From the NCBI RefSeq assembly GCF_905220415.1, contig NC_059556.1, forward strand, positions 4,042,501 through 4,106,500: DNA of 64,000 bases, in the 5' to 3' direction. Of this stretch, positions 45,683 to 58,008 are shown piece by piece. A program made the translations under genes and the position numbers. Numbering within the stretch: the first letter of the stretch is position 1; each line of letters begins with the position of its first letter. The notes below the pieces were generated by a model, which saw only the letters and a list, made by a program, of their open reading frames with translations, did not search any database and was not told the origin of the DNA. Source of the stretch: Colias croceus (lineage: Eukaryota; Arthropoda; Insecta; Lepidoptera; Pieridae).

Positions 45683-48137
45683 ATTTATTTTTAATGTCAT
45701 GTTAAAATAATCACAACGATTATTATAATACTTTTGTCTAATAAAAAAATTACACAAATTTTTCGACGATATATTCTCATGAGTTACATTGTGATTTGTG
45801 ATATCTTCCGACTTGTACCTACTAACTACTCGGATGAAAATATACATAACAATTTATATCTTGACCAAAATATTTTTATCAACGAAAACCTTAATTAACC
45901 ATTCATTGTCAACTATTTATAGCCATTCATAAATGCACACAAAAATTTATTTAATAAACATAAAAACAAAAGCGAGCATGTAACACACCGAAAAAAGGCA
46001 ATACTGGTTGTATTTCTTTTGTACGGCGGATCTTATCGAGTTTTTTCGGGGTTTCATGAAGTATAGTACAATGGAGGCTCCGCTTTATGTCGGCCTGTCC
46101 AAATCACAAAGCCCCCGTCCTGTACACAGCTAATATTGTCAAACGTTTTTATAGAAAGGCCGTTATTTCATCTTGCTGCAGGATTACAGACATCCGTGAC
46201 AAATGATTTAGTGTTCTGTTTGTGTGGGGGTTGGGTTGCTTTTTGTAAATCATTATTTAATGTGGAGGAATCGTAGTGTAAAGTGAAAAGGTTGGAGGGG
46301 GTTTCTTTAGATTTTCTATCTAGATTATTTATTTGGGTTATCTTTAATTGCTCACGTTGACCTCGTACAAATATTAATATGATAGCTAAATAATAATAGA
46401 CTGTGGATTAAATATTTCGTTTTACAAATACATCATCTCTTATCTTTGCATTATCTTTCTAATAAATGAACAATACATAATCTTACTTACAGTAGTTATA
46501 AATATTATATTTATTTTAATTTTACGAATATTATAATAAATATAATATTTATTGTGTCAGTACAGTATATCTGTCTACCCCAAATCTAAAGATAAAACTG
46601 GTTCCTAAACTAGGCACTTATAGACCTGAACCCGTATCTCCGAACCTTTTCATTACCTGTTTTCCCATTTATTTCCAACAATACATATTTCATCGACTAG
46701 TACATTTTATTTAGTTTCACTTATCGCAAAGTAGTTCTGTCGGTAATCATATTATAGAAGTTGAATTTGACCTAATTCCCGAAGTTCAATTCAACTGAAA
46801 TTGTGCCATATATACCTATGGAAGTAGAATATTGTGTCTAAAATTGGGACAATCTCAAATTACATCCAACTCCTTTCAACCTTCGAGGAAATAAGAACAG
46901 GCTCTATCTATCGAAAATATTAATAGCGCAGACAAAAATAGACAACTGCTTGTAATAAAGCACGCCCAATTGTCGCTCACCCGTGAAGGTTCCCAACAAA
47001 GAATTTTAATTTCAAATCGCGAATTCATTAAGTGAAGAAAAGGATTCCTACCTTCCCGATTAATAAGCTCTTAGAAATTCTTTCACAAGTAAATGTTTGG
47101 TTTAACTTGAACCGGTTTAATCAAAGAGAACTTATGAAAACTACGCGTGGTTGATGAATTATTTCCTTTGTATCCACAAAGAATCAAGAATTAGTAATCC
47201 TTTTGACTGAGAAATTGAAACGGAAACTTCGCGAGTTTAATATTTACTTCTTATTTATATTATGTGCAAGCTTTGTTTCATTGGAACGCAATTATATAAT
47301 TTCAAAGACAAAGACAATAAAGAGATACTTACACAGGACACATAGGATTAAATAAATGGTTTCCGATTTATTAACTTTGAAGTGAATTTATAATCCAACT
47401 GTGCTACATATTTGTATTTAAATTTACAATCCGGATAGGGTTAAATAACATTTATTTGTCGTTTAAAACAATGAGTACATGGTTCCTTAAAAACCATAAA
47501 AAATATAATGCAACCTATAATTTAATCCTGTTCCTATCATAAACAATCCTCATTATTAATTATTTCAACTAGCTTATCCAACAGTAAAGTTCTCAGAAGA
47601 CATTATAAATCGAAAGAGACTCGGAACTAGGAACCGAAATTGGCAAAGCAATAGTGGTCCAGTCATACGTTATGAAATATTGTAGTTTTGTGACGTAACG
47701 ATCTTTGAAAATTCGCCCCACAGTTCAATTGAACTAACGACATAATCATAAATTTTGTACGATAAAATATAACCCAGTTTTTATTGACCTATAATATAGA
47801 ACCATTGTGGTCAGCATAAAAGTCAATAAAAACACATTTATTTCACAACTATTTCTACAAAAAAAGACATGAGTTAACAGTAAACAACTGATGAACGAAG
47901 CTTGCGTATGGTGATTGGTGATGAAATGATAGTTATGTCATAATTATGTCAATACATAGAATATATTAACGTTAGTACGTTAACATGAGAGCACTAAATT
48001 AGATTACATGAAGGAAGCTGTTACAACTTACACCCTCATCGAAAATCGTTTAAAGAGGCATGTGTACTGTGTTGTTACGAGGTACCTACCACACTATCGT
48101 TCCAATATTTTATAGACGATTAAAATACTGTTTTAAA
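45683..48137. other. AT-rich DNA, no gene seen
   Basis: The 77-aa minus-strand ORF overlapping the tRNA is an antisense artefact. About 46060-46240 is less AT-biased (GGAGGCTCCGCTTTATGTCG, CTGCAGGATTACAGACATCC) and may be regulatory. Nothing else stands out. Confidence 0.35.
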
Positions 48138-48300
48138 CCGACTTAAAAAATGAGGAGGTTCAATTGTATTTTTTATTTTATAAGGGAATGAACCGATTTT
48201 AATTATTATTTCTTTATTAGAAAGCAAACGCTTCCTATGTGGTCCCATTTAAATTTCGTGTAGTTCTGACAAACAGAAGGCGGTTTAATTTTTTGTTAAA
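48138..48300 (+). mobile_element. Dispersed lepidopteran repeat (AACCGACTTC family)
   Basis: AAACCGACTTAAAAAATGAG then GAGGTTCAATTGT begins the unit. GCTTCCTATGTGGTCCCATT, TTTCGTGTAGTTCTGA and AGGCGGTTTAATTTTTT follow in the order of a very common lepidopteran repeat. Related to 23540-23735. Confidence 0.55.
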
Positions 48301-48509
48301 AAATATTAAACTTAAAATACTTATCCAACTATTAAATTGACATTTTTAAAGTCACTTACCATAACTACCAAGTCATGCTTACCACATTACGAAACGGATC
48401 CACTAATGCGGACATAACACCCTATAACAATCACGCAAACGTATTTTAATTTTAAATTACGTCTCTCAAGCATAAGGAATAACAGTGGGCATGATTACCC
48501 CATTAACTG

Positions 48510-48605
48510 CGTGATACGTAATCGCACGTCACGTCAGTCACACCGCGTGTCGCGTCACGACATAACGACGTGTCGCGTGACACGTCACAAAGCCCGCCGT
48601 GACAC
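48510..48605. promoter_or_regulatory. CpG-dense cluster with repeated GTGTCGCGT and CGTCAC motifs
   Basis: About 17 CpG dinucleotides fall within 95 bp of otherwise AT-rich DNA. GTGTCGCGT occurs twice as a direct repeat (48547-48555, 48570-48578), amid several CACGTC/CGTCAC and GTGACA motifs. Possible binding-site cluster for bZIP or bHLH-PAS factors, or an old repeat. No transcript is implied. Confidence 0.3.
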
Positions 48606-49204
48606 ATGGATTTGGTTATGCATTGCGATTTTAAAGTTTATCGCTTTGTGATAACGTTGCATTTAATTTAATGACGTTGAATCGGTTTGAAATACACCAT
48701 CGGTATTTTTAATTTAATTTTAGTGTCCTGACCACTAAACCACAGACAAGTGCTGTTTATTTAATATATCACTCACTAGCTCTGTTTATTCAACATATTT
48801 TCGAGGTACAATTTTTACACTGAATTCTAAATACATTTAGTTATATCAAACATCCAAAAGTTATATAAAAAATCCTGAATGTTAGATTGGTTAGCTATTT
48901 GGGTATTTAAAAAGTACACTCTACAAATTATTTTATTCACACAAAATAATATATTAGAATTAATCTCTTAATTTATAAAGATCTATTTGAGTTATGAATT
49001 AATATTGTTTCTAGAAATTATCTTATTAAAATCTAACCATTCCGAGTTAACTCTCAATAGCTAACAACAATTGTTTGATAATTTAATTTAAAGTACATTT
49101 TTTCTAATATTAATTAAAAAAATATCCTGTCCAGGATTTTCCCAGTAAACCCATTTTTAATACATTTTTTAATAGACTAAATTTATTATAAAATTGGTCT
49201 CATT
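48606..49204. other. AT-rich spacer, nothing identified
   Basis: No gene, RNA or clear repeat is seen. Confidence 0.4.
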
Positions 49205-49312
49205 CTATTATCACGCCGGTGAAGGTCGGCTTATGTTCGGATCTTCTACTGAAAGAGTAACAAACATCCATACATCCATCCTCACAAACTTTCGCATATA
49301 TAATTAGTAGGA
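49205..49312 (-). mobile_element. Helitron-like repeat, 5' part
   Basis: In reverse it starts A/TCCTACTAATTATATATGCG and continues AAAGTTTGTGAGGATGGATG and TTTGTTACTCTTTCAG, as in the copies at 13588 and 60584. The CTAG end is missing. Confidence 0.55.
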
Positions 49313-49899
49313 TAAGTAAATAGATATAATTAGAAACGTATTTAGGTACTTGTAGGTATCTTATATCTTTACCACATTACTTCATTTGTACATGAATTGT
49401 AATAACGTATAAAACATATAAAAACAAACAATACATTCTACATAATTTCATTTAAAAATGAAAAACAAGCCCCAAAAACAGACTTTTTCAAATGATTATT
49501 ATTAGTGAGTCAATAAAATACGCGTATCAGCTAACAGCCATACATTTGGTGCGGTAAATTTGTACACATAGAAAGGGTAATTTGGCATCCAGCACTCTGA
49601 CCATAAAACCTAGTTTGCTCAGAACGTAAACCGTCCACTATGTAGACGGGCCAGTCAAATATTCACACGTTAAATATAGATTTTTAGTTACACTATTGGT
49701 ATTTTATTTTTATTGTGTAATCTGACCTTCAAAAATTTTATATATTTGCCGACTTATTATTACATACGATTTACATACAATGAATATCATTGTTTCTACT
49801 AGTGTTGTTAAATTTTATTGTTAAATTTTATAATTATGGGAGATTACAGAATCATACTGTTACTGTAATCGTAAGAAACATATTCGATAATCAATCAAT

Positions 49900-50041
49900 T
49901 ATTAGCCTGCTGCTGCCTGGAAGAGATCACTCTTTAGTGATAAGGCCGCCCTCTGTGTTAGTTTAGCTATAAGTTTTAGTTTTAAATAATTTGTATTATT
50001 AACTGGCATAGTAAAGTGTTATGAATAAATAAATAAATAAA
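49900..50041 (+). mobile_element. Non-LTR element 3' tail (or SINE)
   Basis: CTGCCTGGAAGAGATCACTC then TTTAGTGATAAGGCCGCCCT is a block that I recognise from the 3' ends of abundant lepidopteran retroelements. It contains a small hairpin (ATCACTC...GTGAT) and ends in an AATA tetranucleotide tail (about 50024-50041). Confidence 0.5.
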
Positions 50042-53000
50042 ATTAGTAGAAGAAATAAATAAATATGATTAATAAAATTGTCTTTCAGCTTACTCTCTAA
50101 TAAATTACTAATTTGATTACCTTGATGTGTAAATTAAAAAGAAAAAGTAGCACGCTGGTAAAATCTAGAACCCATCGTTTAAATCCTATATATGATGCTT
50201 TCCAAAATAATAGGAAAAAATAATAAATAATTTTATTAAACACGATTACCACTCAAACGCTTTCACAGAGAGTGGCACTCTGCTCTTTACTTCCGAAATA
50301 ATAAGCTCTGTAGGACGCTGATTGCCTAATTTTGCTGAAGAGAATTTTTCGCTTAACTTGCGGCCGAGAGAGCTATATGTATATAAAAGTACTTTATTGC
50401 AGAGTGTGAATATTTCTTTCGTATTTTCATGTAAGAGAATGTTTATTAATGGAGTTGTAATTCTGAAATGGTGAAAATCGTTTTGAATATATGCAATATT
50501 TAGTGTGGGTGTGTCTTAAATTAAGATATGATGCTCGTCACTCCACATCCCTTTTTTAAAATTGAACGAATATATAAAATGTCACATTTAAATTATTAAT
50601 ACCTATGTATAAAGAGAAAGCAATTTAAACTTGAATATTACCTATTTTTTTTTGTTTATTAAATCCTCAGACTTATATTATAATGTTCACCCACCAATGT
50701 TTAGTAGATGTCATAATTATACAATGTATTTTTTTCGAATGACATTTGTTTATTACAAAGAATGTTCACAAAAAAATATTTACATATAACTTTATCTATA
50801 TTTATCAGATTTTTTATAGAAATATGTTTCGGAGAATTTCGTAACTTTATTTTACATAAATACAAGGCTTTTTTTATCTTATCAAAGCTGCTAAGCTTTT
50901 CAACACACAAAAAGCGTTTATAGATGCTAATCTTAAACCGCTTTGTAAGTTTCTTTAGGCCCGAATACCTACACGACCTACATTTTTAAATATAAAACTT
51001 TATTTGGAGACAAATTACTAATCTCAAATCAGATTCAACTACCTATAGTAATTTTTATTTTTAATGCAATCGTAAAATATTATAACACAAACAAATGCCT
51101 TAAAAAAGTACTTATCATTCCTAAAAAATCCATAGTGGACTTATATAATGAACAATTCACTTCACACAAAAAAATAATTCACTTCAGTCAAAACTTTTCA
51201 TCAGTCCTCTGGCGTTAAGAAAAAAAATATCACAAACTTTATAATAATATCTGTCAATGTCCTTAATTCAGATTTTAATATTCCATTCCACGAACCTATT
51301 TTTAGGATTTTCATTTAATTAGCTGATCTAGAATTCCATTAATACGTTTTCGGATTAATTAATTTTAATTATCACATCATTCCATTGTAAGTGTAATTAG
51401 GAATTCATAACGCGTTTGACAAGTGCGTCAATCAAACCCGTGTATCATTAAACGTTGATTAAACGAACGTTATTATTCATGTGTTAGTGCACTAAAATAT
51501 GGATAGCGCTAATATAGTTATCGTAAATAGATCTTCATTAAATTAACTAGACTGAATATTATATCAGAATTCGTCTGATTCAATTGACTCTGACATCAGT
51601 ATAATTATGGTATAATGAATTTGTGTCTATTTTTCGTTTTTTTTAAGTCATACTTTGCTCTCTTTCTTTCTCTCACACGTAAAAAGCGTAATTCATCTAT
51701 CGGTTAGGCGCATATTGAATTTGATTCCTTCTTACATTTAATATAATACCTTAATTTATAGTTATGTAGTAGTCCTTTTAAATATTCATCTAATGTTGCT
51801 CCGTGACGCAGATTGCTTTATCACAACCAAGCTTTATCTATTTTAATAAATAACAGCTCTAATCCCCACGTTATTTATAAGTTTAACAGCCTACACACAT
51901 CTACATTATCGTAGCCGTGATGTAGCAGCTACGAGATACCGTAGAGCGTCGTAGCAAACGCCGCAACATTATAATAATATGATGATAAGTCCGCAACCAG
52001 CGATGCTACGACTCTAGGCTTTCGCAAATGCATGCTACATATTTTTAGTCACGCACTTTTAAGCTGTATATTTATTTTATGCTGCTTTTTAATAATTAAA
52101 TGAAAAAACAGTTGAGTGGGTGTTAAATTAAATAAAATTTAATGGATAAACAAAATATCCATCCATCTTTTTGATTTTCAATACCATTTCTTAAAGCCAC
52201 AGCTTATAAGCTGGAAGGGAAGATGAAGTCGCGTGATTTCGAGTCTGGTACCGTGTAATTACAAGCGTCTATCCCTAAAATAAAAAAGAGAACCCGTTCG
52301 AAGTCCGTTAATTACCGCAAGTTAATCATGTGTTAGCTTTTCATTACATATTTTCAAATTTCTTATAATATGATACGTATGCCTTTATTATACTTTGTGC
52401 AGTTAAATTTGCTCGGATATTGTGAAACCTAGAAGCTCCTTTATATTCCATCACATATATTCTAAAAGATAATAAGTTCTATTAATCATTGCCATGTAAT
52501 AAAAAGGAACATTAATTAAACAAAAATCTCCATACCATTATCATAATCACCTCTATAAATAGAAAGTGGTATAATTTCCGAGGAACCACGTGCATCATAC
52601 ATTATTATTCCGTACCAAGATATATCGTCTTAAAGCTAATTAAAGAGATTTATGTTATATTTTATTCAGGTAGCACTACACTTTACATGTGATTATGCCC
52701 GACCTACATTGTTTCTGTATTCTATAGGATACAGGCAGGGTACTGATGCGAAATGCTTTGTAAAATTTCGCATGTAATTCTATTAAGGTATCGCGAGAGG
52801 GTGAAGATTTAATGGAATTCTGTATAAGATTACTATTTGTGTGAGAACGTCCGTTTGTTATACCCAGTATAAGATGGTATAAGCGTTAAACAATCACCTT
52901 TATACTTTGGAATCAGTTTTTTTCTACTAGGCTAAGATAGACTGGATATTGATAGCCAGTTTTTAGAAAGGTCGCGTTTAAGTTTCCATCTTAATACGAT

Positions 53001-53657
53001 ACATGTAACAGTATATTATCAAACTGATTACAAATTATTTTAGTGTTTTGCTGCAATCGTTTTTATCTGTATTATAATCGTTTGGATATATCTAGAAATC
53101 TTTTGCGTAGTTGGATCATGGATGTAGTTTATAACTTTATACATATTAAACAGCGTGGACCTCTCTCAGGAGGATATTTTTATTAGTTAATTTTTCTAGT
53201 ACATTTTAAATAGCCATTGTAATTTTTTTGTTGTATTATTTATATCATATTCACATAAGAAAGCTACTATAAATGAGTGAGATTTATATACAACTTTATC
53301 CACTCCATATACGCAAAATGACATCTTTAGTAGTGGACTAGGGAATCGCGGCAAAAACGTAATTATTCTTGTTCACAGGTGGCCATATATCACGGGACAA
53401 GTGGCCGTCCGTTGCAGAACCAACAAGAGCTAATAACTCATGTACTATCCCACATTCGCAGTCAAATCTATTTTCTTTTAGGTCCATCCATATTGCTATA
53501 TAACTTTAAAAGCTGCGGAGTTTTCATTTTCTCTATTGATCCATTATTGTTTGACTGTTCCAAACAGTACTATGTTGATGAACTTACTTCCTATCAGTAC
53601 TTAGTGACTTAATTTTGTCTATGATGCGCTAAAGTAATACGTAAAAACTACTGATAC
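50042..53657. other. AT-rich DNA, no firm gene
   Basis: A patch at 51906-52010 is rich in TCGTAGC/CTACG motifs (TCGTAGCCGTGATGTAGC, GCAGCTACGAGATACC). At 53371-53480 a CTTGTTCACAG acceptor-like site precedes a complex GC-richer stretch with two open frames. Neither is enough for a gene call. The 69-aa minus-strand ORF at 50701-50910 is unsupported. Confidence 0.35.
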
Positions 53658-53710
53658 TAAAGCATTTTAAGTTGCAAATATAATATATATTTGCAATTTA
53701 AAATGCTTTA
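53658..53710. repeat. Near-perfect inverted repeat, 25-bp arms, 3-nt loop
   Basis: Arms 53658-53682 (TAAAGCATTTTAAGTTGC...) and 53686-53710 (...GCAATTTAAAATGCTTTA) differ at one position. The loop is ATA. A partial third copy of GCAAATATAATAT follows at about 53728. Confidence 0.9.
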
Positions 53711-54288
53711 ATATACTTGCAACTATTGCAAATATAATATAAGATTTTATAGTAAATGAATCCCTAAATTCCAAATTATGTAAGTTTTATAATGATTACG
53801 AACTTCGATAGTTTTATGTCATGATACAGTTATACCACGTTATACATAAAATAAACAAATGTAATTTCTACAATTCAAATAAAATATAATTTAATTAAGA
53901 ATACACCAGAATCAGATAGAAACGTACTAAATTAAAAAACGAACCTCATAAATTCCCACGATTTTATCCCAATCATTATTCTCCATCGCGAATTGGTTAG
54001 AAATTGGAAAAGACATAATTTACGATACGCACTCACAAAGGAAACGATCTGGAATATAAGTATTAAATATAATCCAGTTGAATCCGGAAAAACCATTGAA
54101 TATAACAATACAGCGGGTGTCCATTCCTATGTGCTTACGGTCGGAACATTCTTGTTTATTCACTTCACTTGACATTCAATAAAATTTCCCGTCCGATAAA
54201 AACTAATAAAGCTAACTATTGTATACATATATCGAGACTAGGTTACATAATATTATTAAAGGTTCAACGAACAACAATGTTTATTCTT
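53711..54288. other. AT-rich spacer, nothing identified
   Basis: No gene, RNA or clear repeat is seen. Confidence 0.4.
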
Positions 54289-54481
54289 CTAAGGGCTTAT
54301 TTTTCAATCCTTCGTTAAAACTTATTGTTAGAATAACGTATTAAACTACCATTTATGAAATGTATTCTAATTGCCAGTATTTGACAGTTTACAGGAGACA
54401 TTTTAATATTATCGTGTAATACTTTATTGGACGGGTAAGTTTTATCCGATATATATAAAATCGGCCCTTAGAGTCGGAAGT
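54289..54481 (+). mobile_element. piggyBac-like MITE, copy 1
   Basis: The ends GGGCTTATTTTTCAATCC (54293) and AAAATCGGCCC (to 54477) are inverted repeats flanked by CTAA and TTAG, decayed forms of a TTAA target. The internal TTTTAATATTATCGTGTAAT and ACTTTATTGGA match the inverted copy at 58664-58823. Confidence 0.65.
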
Positions 54482-56419
54482 AAAAATGTTTGATATTCTT
54501 TCATACTATCTTAAATAATATGTAATATTATGTACTTTATTTTAAAGCTTTTAATATATATATATAATCAATATTATGCTATTACATAAATATTGTTTAA
54601 ATAAAAGAAATAAATAAATTTACATTTATACAACAAGGAGTAAGCTTTGTTTTAAAAATTAAGTGTGTCTATATTTATTCACGCTCATTCTATTCTTATA
54701 TGTAATGTATAAAATTAACTTATAGCTTTTTTATCTTTGCTATCATAGTATATTTTTTAAATGTCTTTCAATATTTCATATTTAAAACATGCTAAATTAC
54801 TTAGACGCGTTGATTAATTTGCATTTTTACCTTTATATGGTTGAATTTGTAGTCTATGTTTTGTGTTAATGTTTCTACATACATTAGGTACTTATGTATG
54901 CAGAATCGAGTCTCATATTACGTCATGTAATAATTAAGTAGGCAGTAAGTTAGTTAGGAGGCAGAGGTCGTATAACCTCGTTATTGAGCGAAACTCAATC
55001 TCAGCCAAGAGCTTTAGACACTATAAATTATTACCAAATATTATCTCCTTATAGGATATTTAACATTGACTTGGTTAGAAACACCTGAGTTTTATGGGGG
55101 TCATAAAAATTTCTGTTTGGAAAAGACGGTTGATCATACTATAAATGGTTCATTGAAATAGATATTAAATGCCCTGTTTTCTCTTGTTCGGTTTTATGGG
55201 AGTGCAACACATTAGGTATTCACAATTTTTATGGATTTAAAACGAAAATTTGATCAATAATTTGACTGTCTGCGTTATCGCGCTCCCGCTTGGCTAAGAT
55301 TATGACACTGATAGTTCACCTAGATGTTTATATTTTTTCGTACAGTACAGTTTTCACCTTGTAAGAAATGAAAACAGTCATTCTATATTACCAAAGCGAT
55401 TACCTACAAATCAAACACTTTAGAAACCCAACCATCTCAGCTATCATGCCACGTAGTATTTAAAATTATTCACAACCGTCGACCATTCGCAGTAATACTA
55501 GTGGCATGCCGCCGACGTGACTGCGCCAGGTTTCACGTGCTATGAAAATTCAGACGATCTCATGGAGGTTGGCATTTTTATAGCAGTCTTATGTAAACGG
55601 TAATCCGCTTCCACTGCTTGAAGTGATTTATTGAATTCGTCCACTGCTATGTGAATAAAAAGAGATTAAAATTGATGAAAAGTAGGGAAGAGTGATATTT
55701 TTAAGTCTGCGTTAGTTACCTGTAATCTAACATTAAGTTTTAAGTCAAGATTAGGCACCTGTAATCGTACTTTAAGGTAAGTAATTTAAAAGATTGGTTG
55801 ATTATAATAATAAGTACCTATATTTAGTACTTGTATGAGTAGTTTAAATATATTTTTTATACCTTTAGCTGAAACAGCAAGTTCTTTTATGTACTACTTC
55901 AATATTTTTTTTCTCGCTATTCTAATTGACCATTAGTTCAAAAAACATGTACTCTCATACCAAGCAAAATATATTTCATGAAAAACAAATGAAGTATTTT
56001 TTTATTATAACCCTTGCCCACTTCCTTCCTACACAAAATTAAGGCACGTCCACGTGAAGCTTTTGTTAGTACATTACACAGAAAATTAGCCAACAAAGAC
56101 AGAGCACTCGCGGTACACATCCGACCGCTTAATACCCGTATGAATATAATAATATTAATTGTATGTGGCTTATGGCGCTAAAAACGAGATAACGTTTTCG
56201 TTTAATGGCTAAATGGAGTGTTAAATTGGTTAAATTTGATTAATTGTTACGTTTTGCGTTGTGGATGTGAAATAATATGAATATAATGGCAGGTCACAAC
56301 TCACAATGTATTACAGCATTTTCGCTTCATGTCATATATATTTGATGTTTACGAGTCTGTTTGTTATTGACTTAACTCTTTAATAATAGTTGCTAATCTC
56401 AATGGGCCGTGAAAGATAG
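54482..56419. other. AT-rich DNA with one less AT-biased segment
   Basis: No gene seen. About 55440-55640 is complex, with a CACGTG E-box (55534-55539), GCCGCCGACGTGACTGCGCC and an imperfect inverted repeat (CATGCCACGTAGTATT at 55445-55460, AATACTAGTGGCATG at 55494-55508). It may be a regulatory element. The 60-aa minus-strand ORF is unsupported. Confidence 0.3.
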
Positions 56420-56427
56420 AGTATTCC

Positions 56428-57509
56428 CTTAGATTACAAAATAAAGTACAGATGGAGCATGACAACCGCCCGTCGCCCTTGTCAAAGAAAATACGAAATC
56501 AAAAACAAATACGTCGCTGCACCAGTGCTATAGCCAAGAGCGCATATAGTGTCATGCAATACGTCAAAAAGGGTTTGCAATTTTAGTGAAAAAAATGCCG
56601 TCTTGTGATACTAAAACGCTGTAAAATTTGTTCCCGAAAACAAAAAAAAAGATAAAACATCGTTTCACAGGTTTTCTGTAGATTATTTGGCTGATTTATT
56701 TCTTTAATACGAATAATAATTTTACAGATATGAAGGAATACAAAACTTCAACGTATGTTGCCAGTATTTTGAAAATGAATTTGCCATTTTTATTGGTATA
56801 GTGCACTAAAGGTTCATGATAATTATTAGATTATTTTAATAAGCATAATACATTATTTTGTTACTTTTATAAAGCTTAAAAACGTCATAGTCGTTTTCGC
56901 TAGCGATTTAATTTATGTGAACTCCATGATGGATATGATGAAAATAAAATGTCCCGTATTCTCGACTAAAAACTACCGCTATTCGTATTCATACATTATG
57001 AAAAATAAAAAATAATATAATTATTATAGTTAATATTGAAACTTTTTTTATGTAATTTATTTAATAAAAAATTGAATACAATTTTTTTGTCCATATATAA
57101 CTTTAGTAGGCAGGTACTTTATGTAATAAAAGAATTTAAATAAAAATTAAAACTTGACTTCTCATTTATGTATATAGCCTACGTCACTACCGCCACTAAC
57201 ATAATAATTCAGATCATTGCAATGAAACCTCACAACTCAAAATCGGTCCAACGGTTTATACTGCAGGGCGTGTCAAAGAAATATTATACATACATCCATA
57301 AACTCGAAAAACATAACCCTCTTTTTTGCGTAGTCGGGGAAAAATTTGGGAAATTTTTCAATATCTGGCAACATTACACGCACACAAAAGCACCGTGTAC
57401 GTACAGTGCAGCGGCGAAATGACAGCACACATAGCTTTATTGAAAATGACGATAAATTATTCGGTTTAGTTCGGCAACGCTCCATCTGTCTTTTATTTTG
57501 TAATCTAAG
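56428..57509 (+). mobile_element. P-element-like THAP transposon remnant, 31-bp TIRs, 8-bp duplication
   Basis: The 1082-bp element has terminal inverted repeats of 31 bp with two mismatches (CTTAGATTACAAAATAAA, two variable bases, ACAGATGGAGC). It is flanked by identical 8-bp AGTATTCC copies at 56420-56427 and 57510-57517. Inside is a broken THAP-domain coding remnant. An 8-bp duplication, 31-bp TIRs and a THAP domain together fit the P superfamily. hAT elements also make 8-bp duplications, but the TIR does not begin like hAT. The right part (from about 57170) contains a common lepidopteran repeat phrase (AACATAACCCTC), probably a later insertion. Confidence 0.75.
56595..56782 (+). pseudogene. 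THAP-domain transposase 5' exon remnants
   Basis: An ATG at 56595 opens MPSCDTKTL, then a stop. After the stop the frame continues NLFPKTKKKDKTSFHRFS. This resembles the start of THAP zinc fingers, where MPxC...C is followed by a basic stretch and a SFHxFP box. About 70 bp later, after a TTTTACAG acceptor-like site (ending near 56727), the frame at 56753-56782 reads VCCQYFENEF, matching the xCSxHFxxxxF part that supplies the last zinc ligands, with His changed to Tyr. The second ligand cysteine is lost near the stop, and no catalytic RNase H region remains. THAP domains of this kind bind transposon ends in P-type transposases. I infer an exon-intron-exon relic from an autonomous P-like ancestor; a captured host THAP gene is the alternative. 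Confidence 0.6.
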
Positions 57510-57517
57510 AGTATTCC

Positions 57518-58008
57518 TTTGTATGTGTCATTCTTTTGTTCTGCCATGATCCTAGCCAGTAATTTGTAAAAACTATACTATTACTTAATGCCAAACTTTC
57601 AAACATGTCTTCAATCTGCCCGTGATCACGCTGACTGTGATGAGTTGAAACTGAAAGAAAACTACATTAGCTTAACACATAAATTTCGTTATGTTATCAA
57701 TATCTGCACATCTTATTTACAGCAATCACTTTTAAAATGTCCACTACATATGAAAAACTACACAAGTACGTTATTGTATAGTCTCCCAGACCAATGTAAC
57801 GGAAATCCTACCAGAGATCACGCGCAGGACTGACAGTAACGTTTTCTCCAAACACAAGAGATTTATGTGAAACACTAGAAATGTTTTGGTATTGTGGGAA
57901 ATTACAATGTTAATGTGTGGGTAAATCAAATACTAAAAGCTTAAGAGTGGGTATAAAGCAAAATTATCAATACGTGTAATATTCAAGACCAAATCTAAAA
58001 AAATAAAT
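57518..58008. other. AT-rich spacer
   Basis: The 81-aa ORF at 57588-57833 has two cysteines and no recognisable domain. I do not call it a gene. Confidence 0.4.

Noticed and set aside
45614..45847. Minus-strand ORF of 77 aa
   Set aside because: Its C-terminal part is antisense to the tRNA-Glu gene, a frequent annotation artefact.
57168..57833. ORFs of 60-84 aa
   Set aside because: They lie partly in the THAP transposon and a common repeat; no conserved motif seen.
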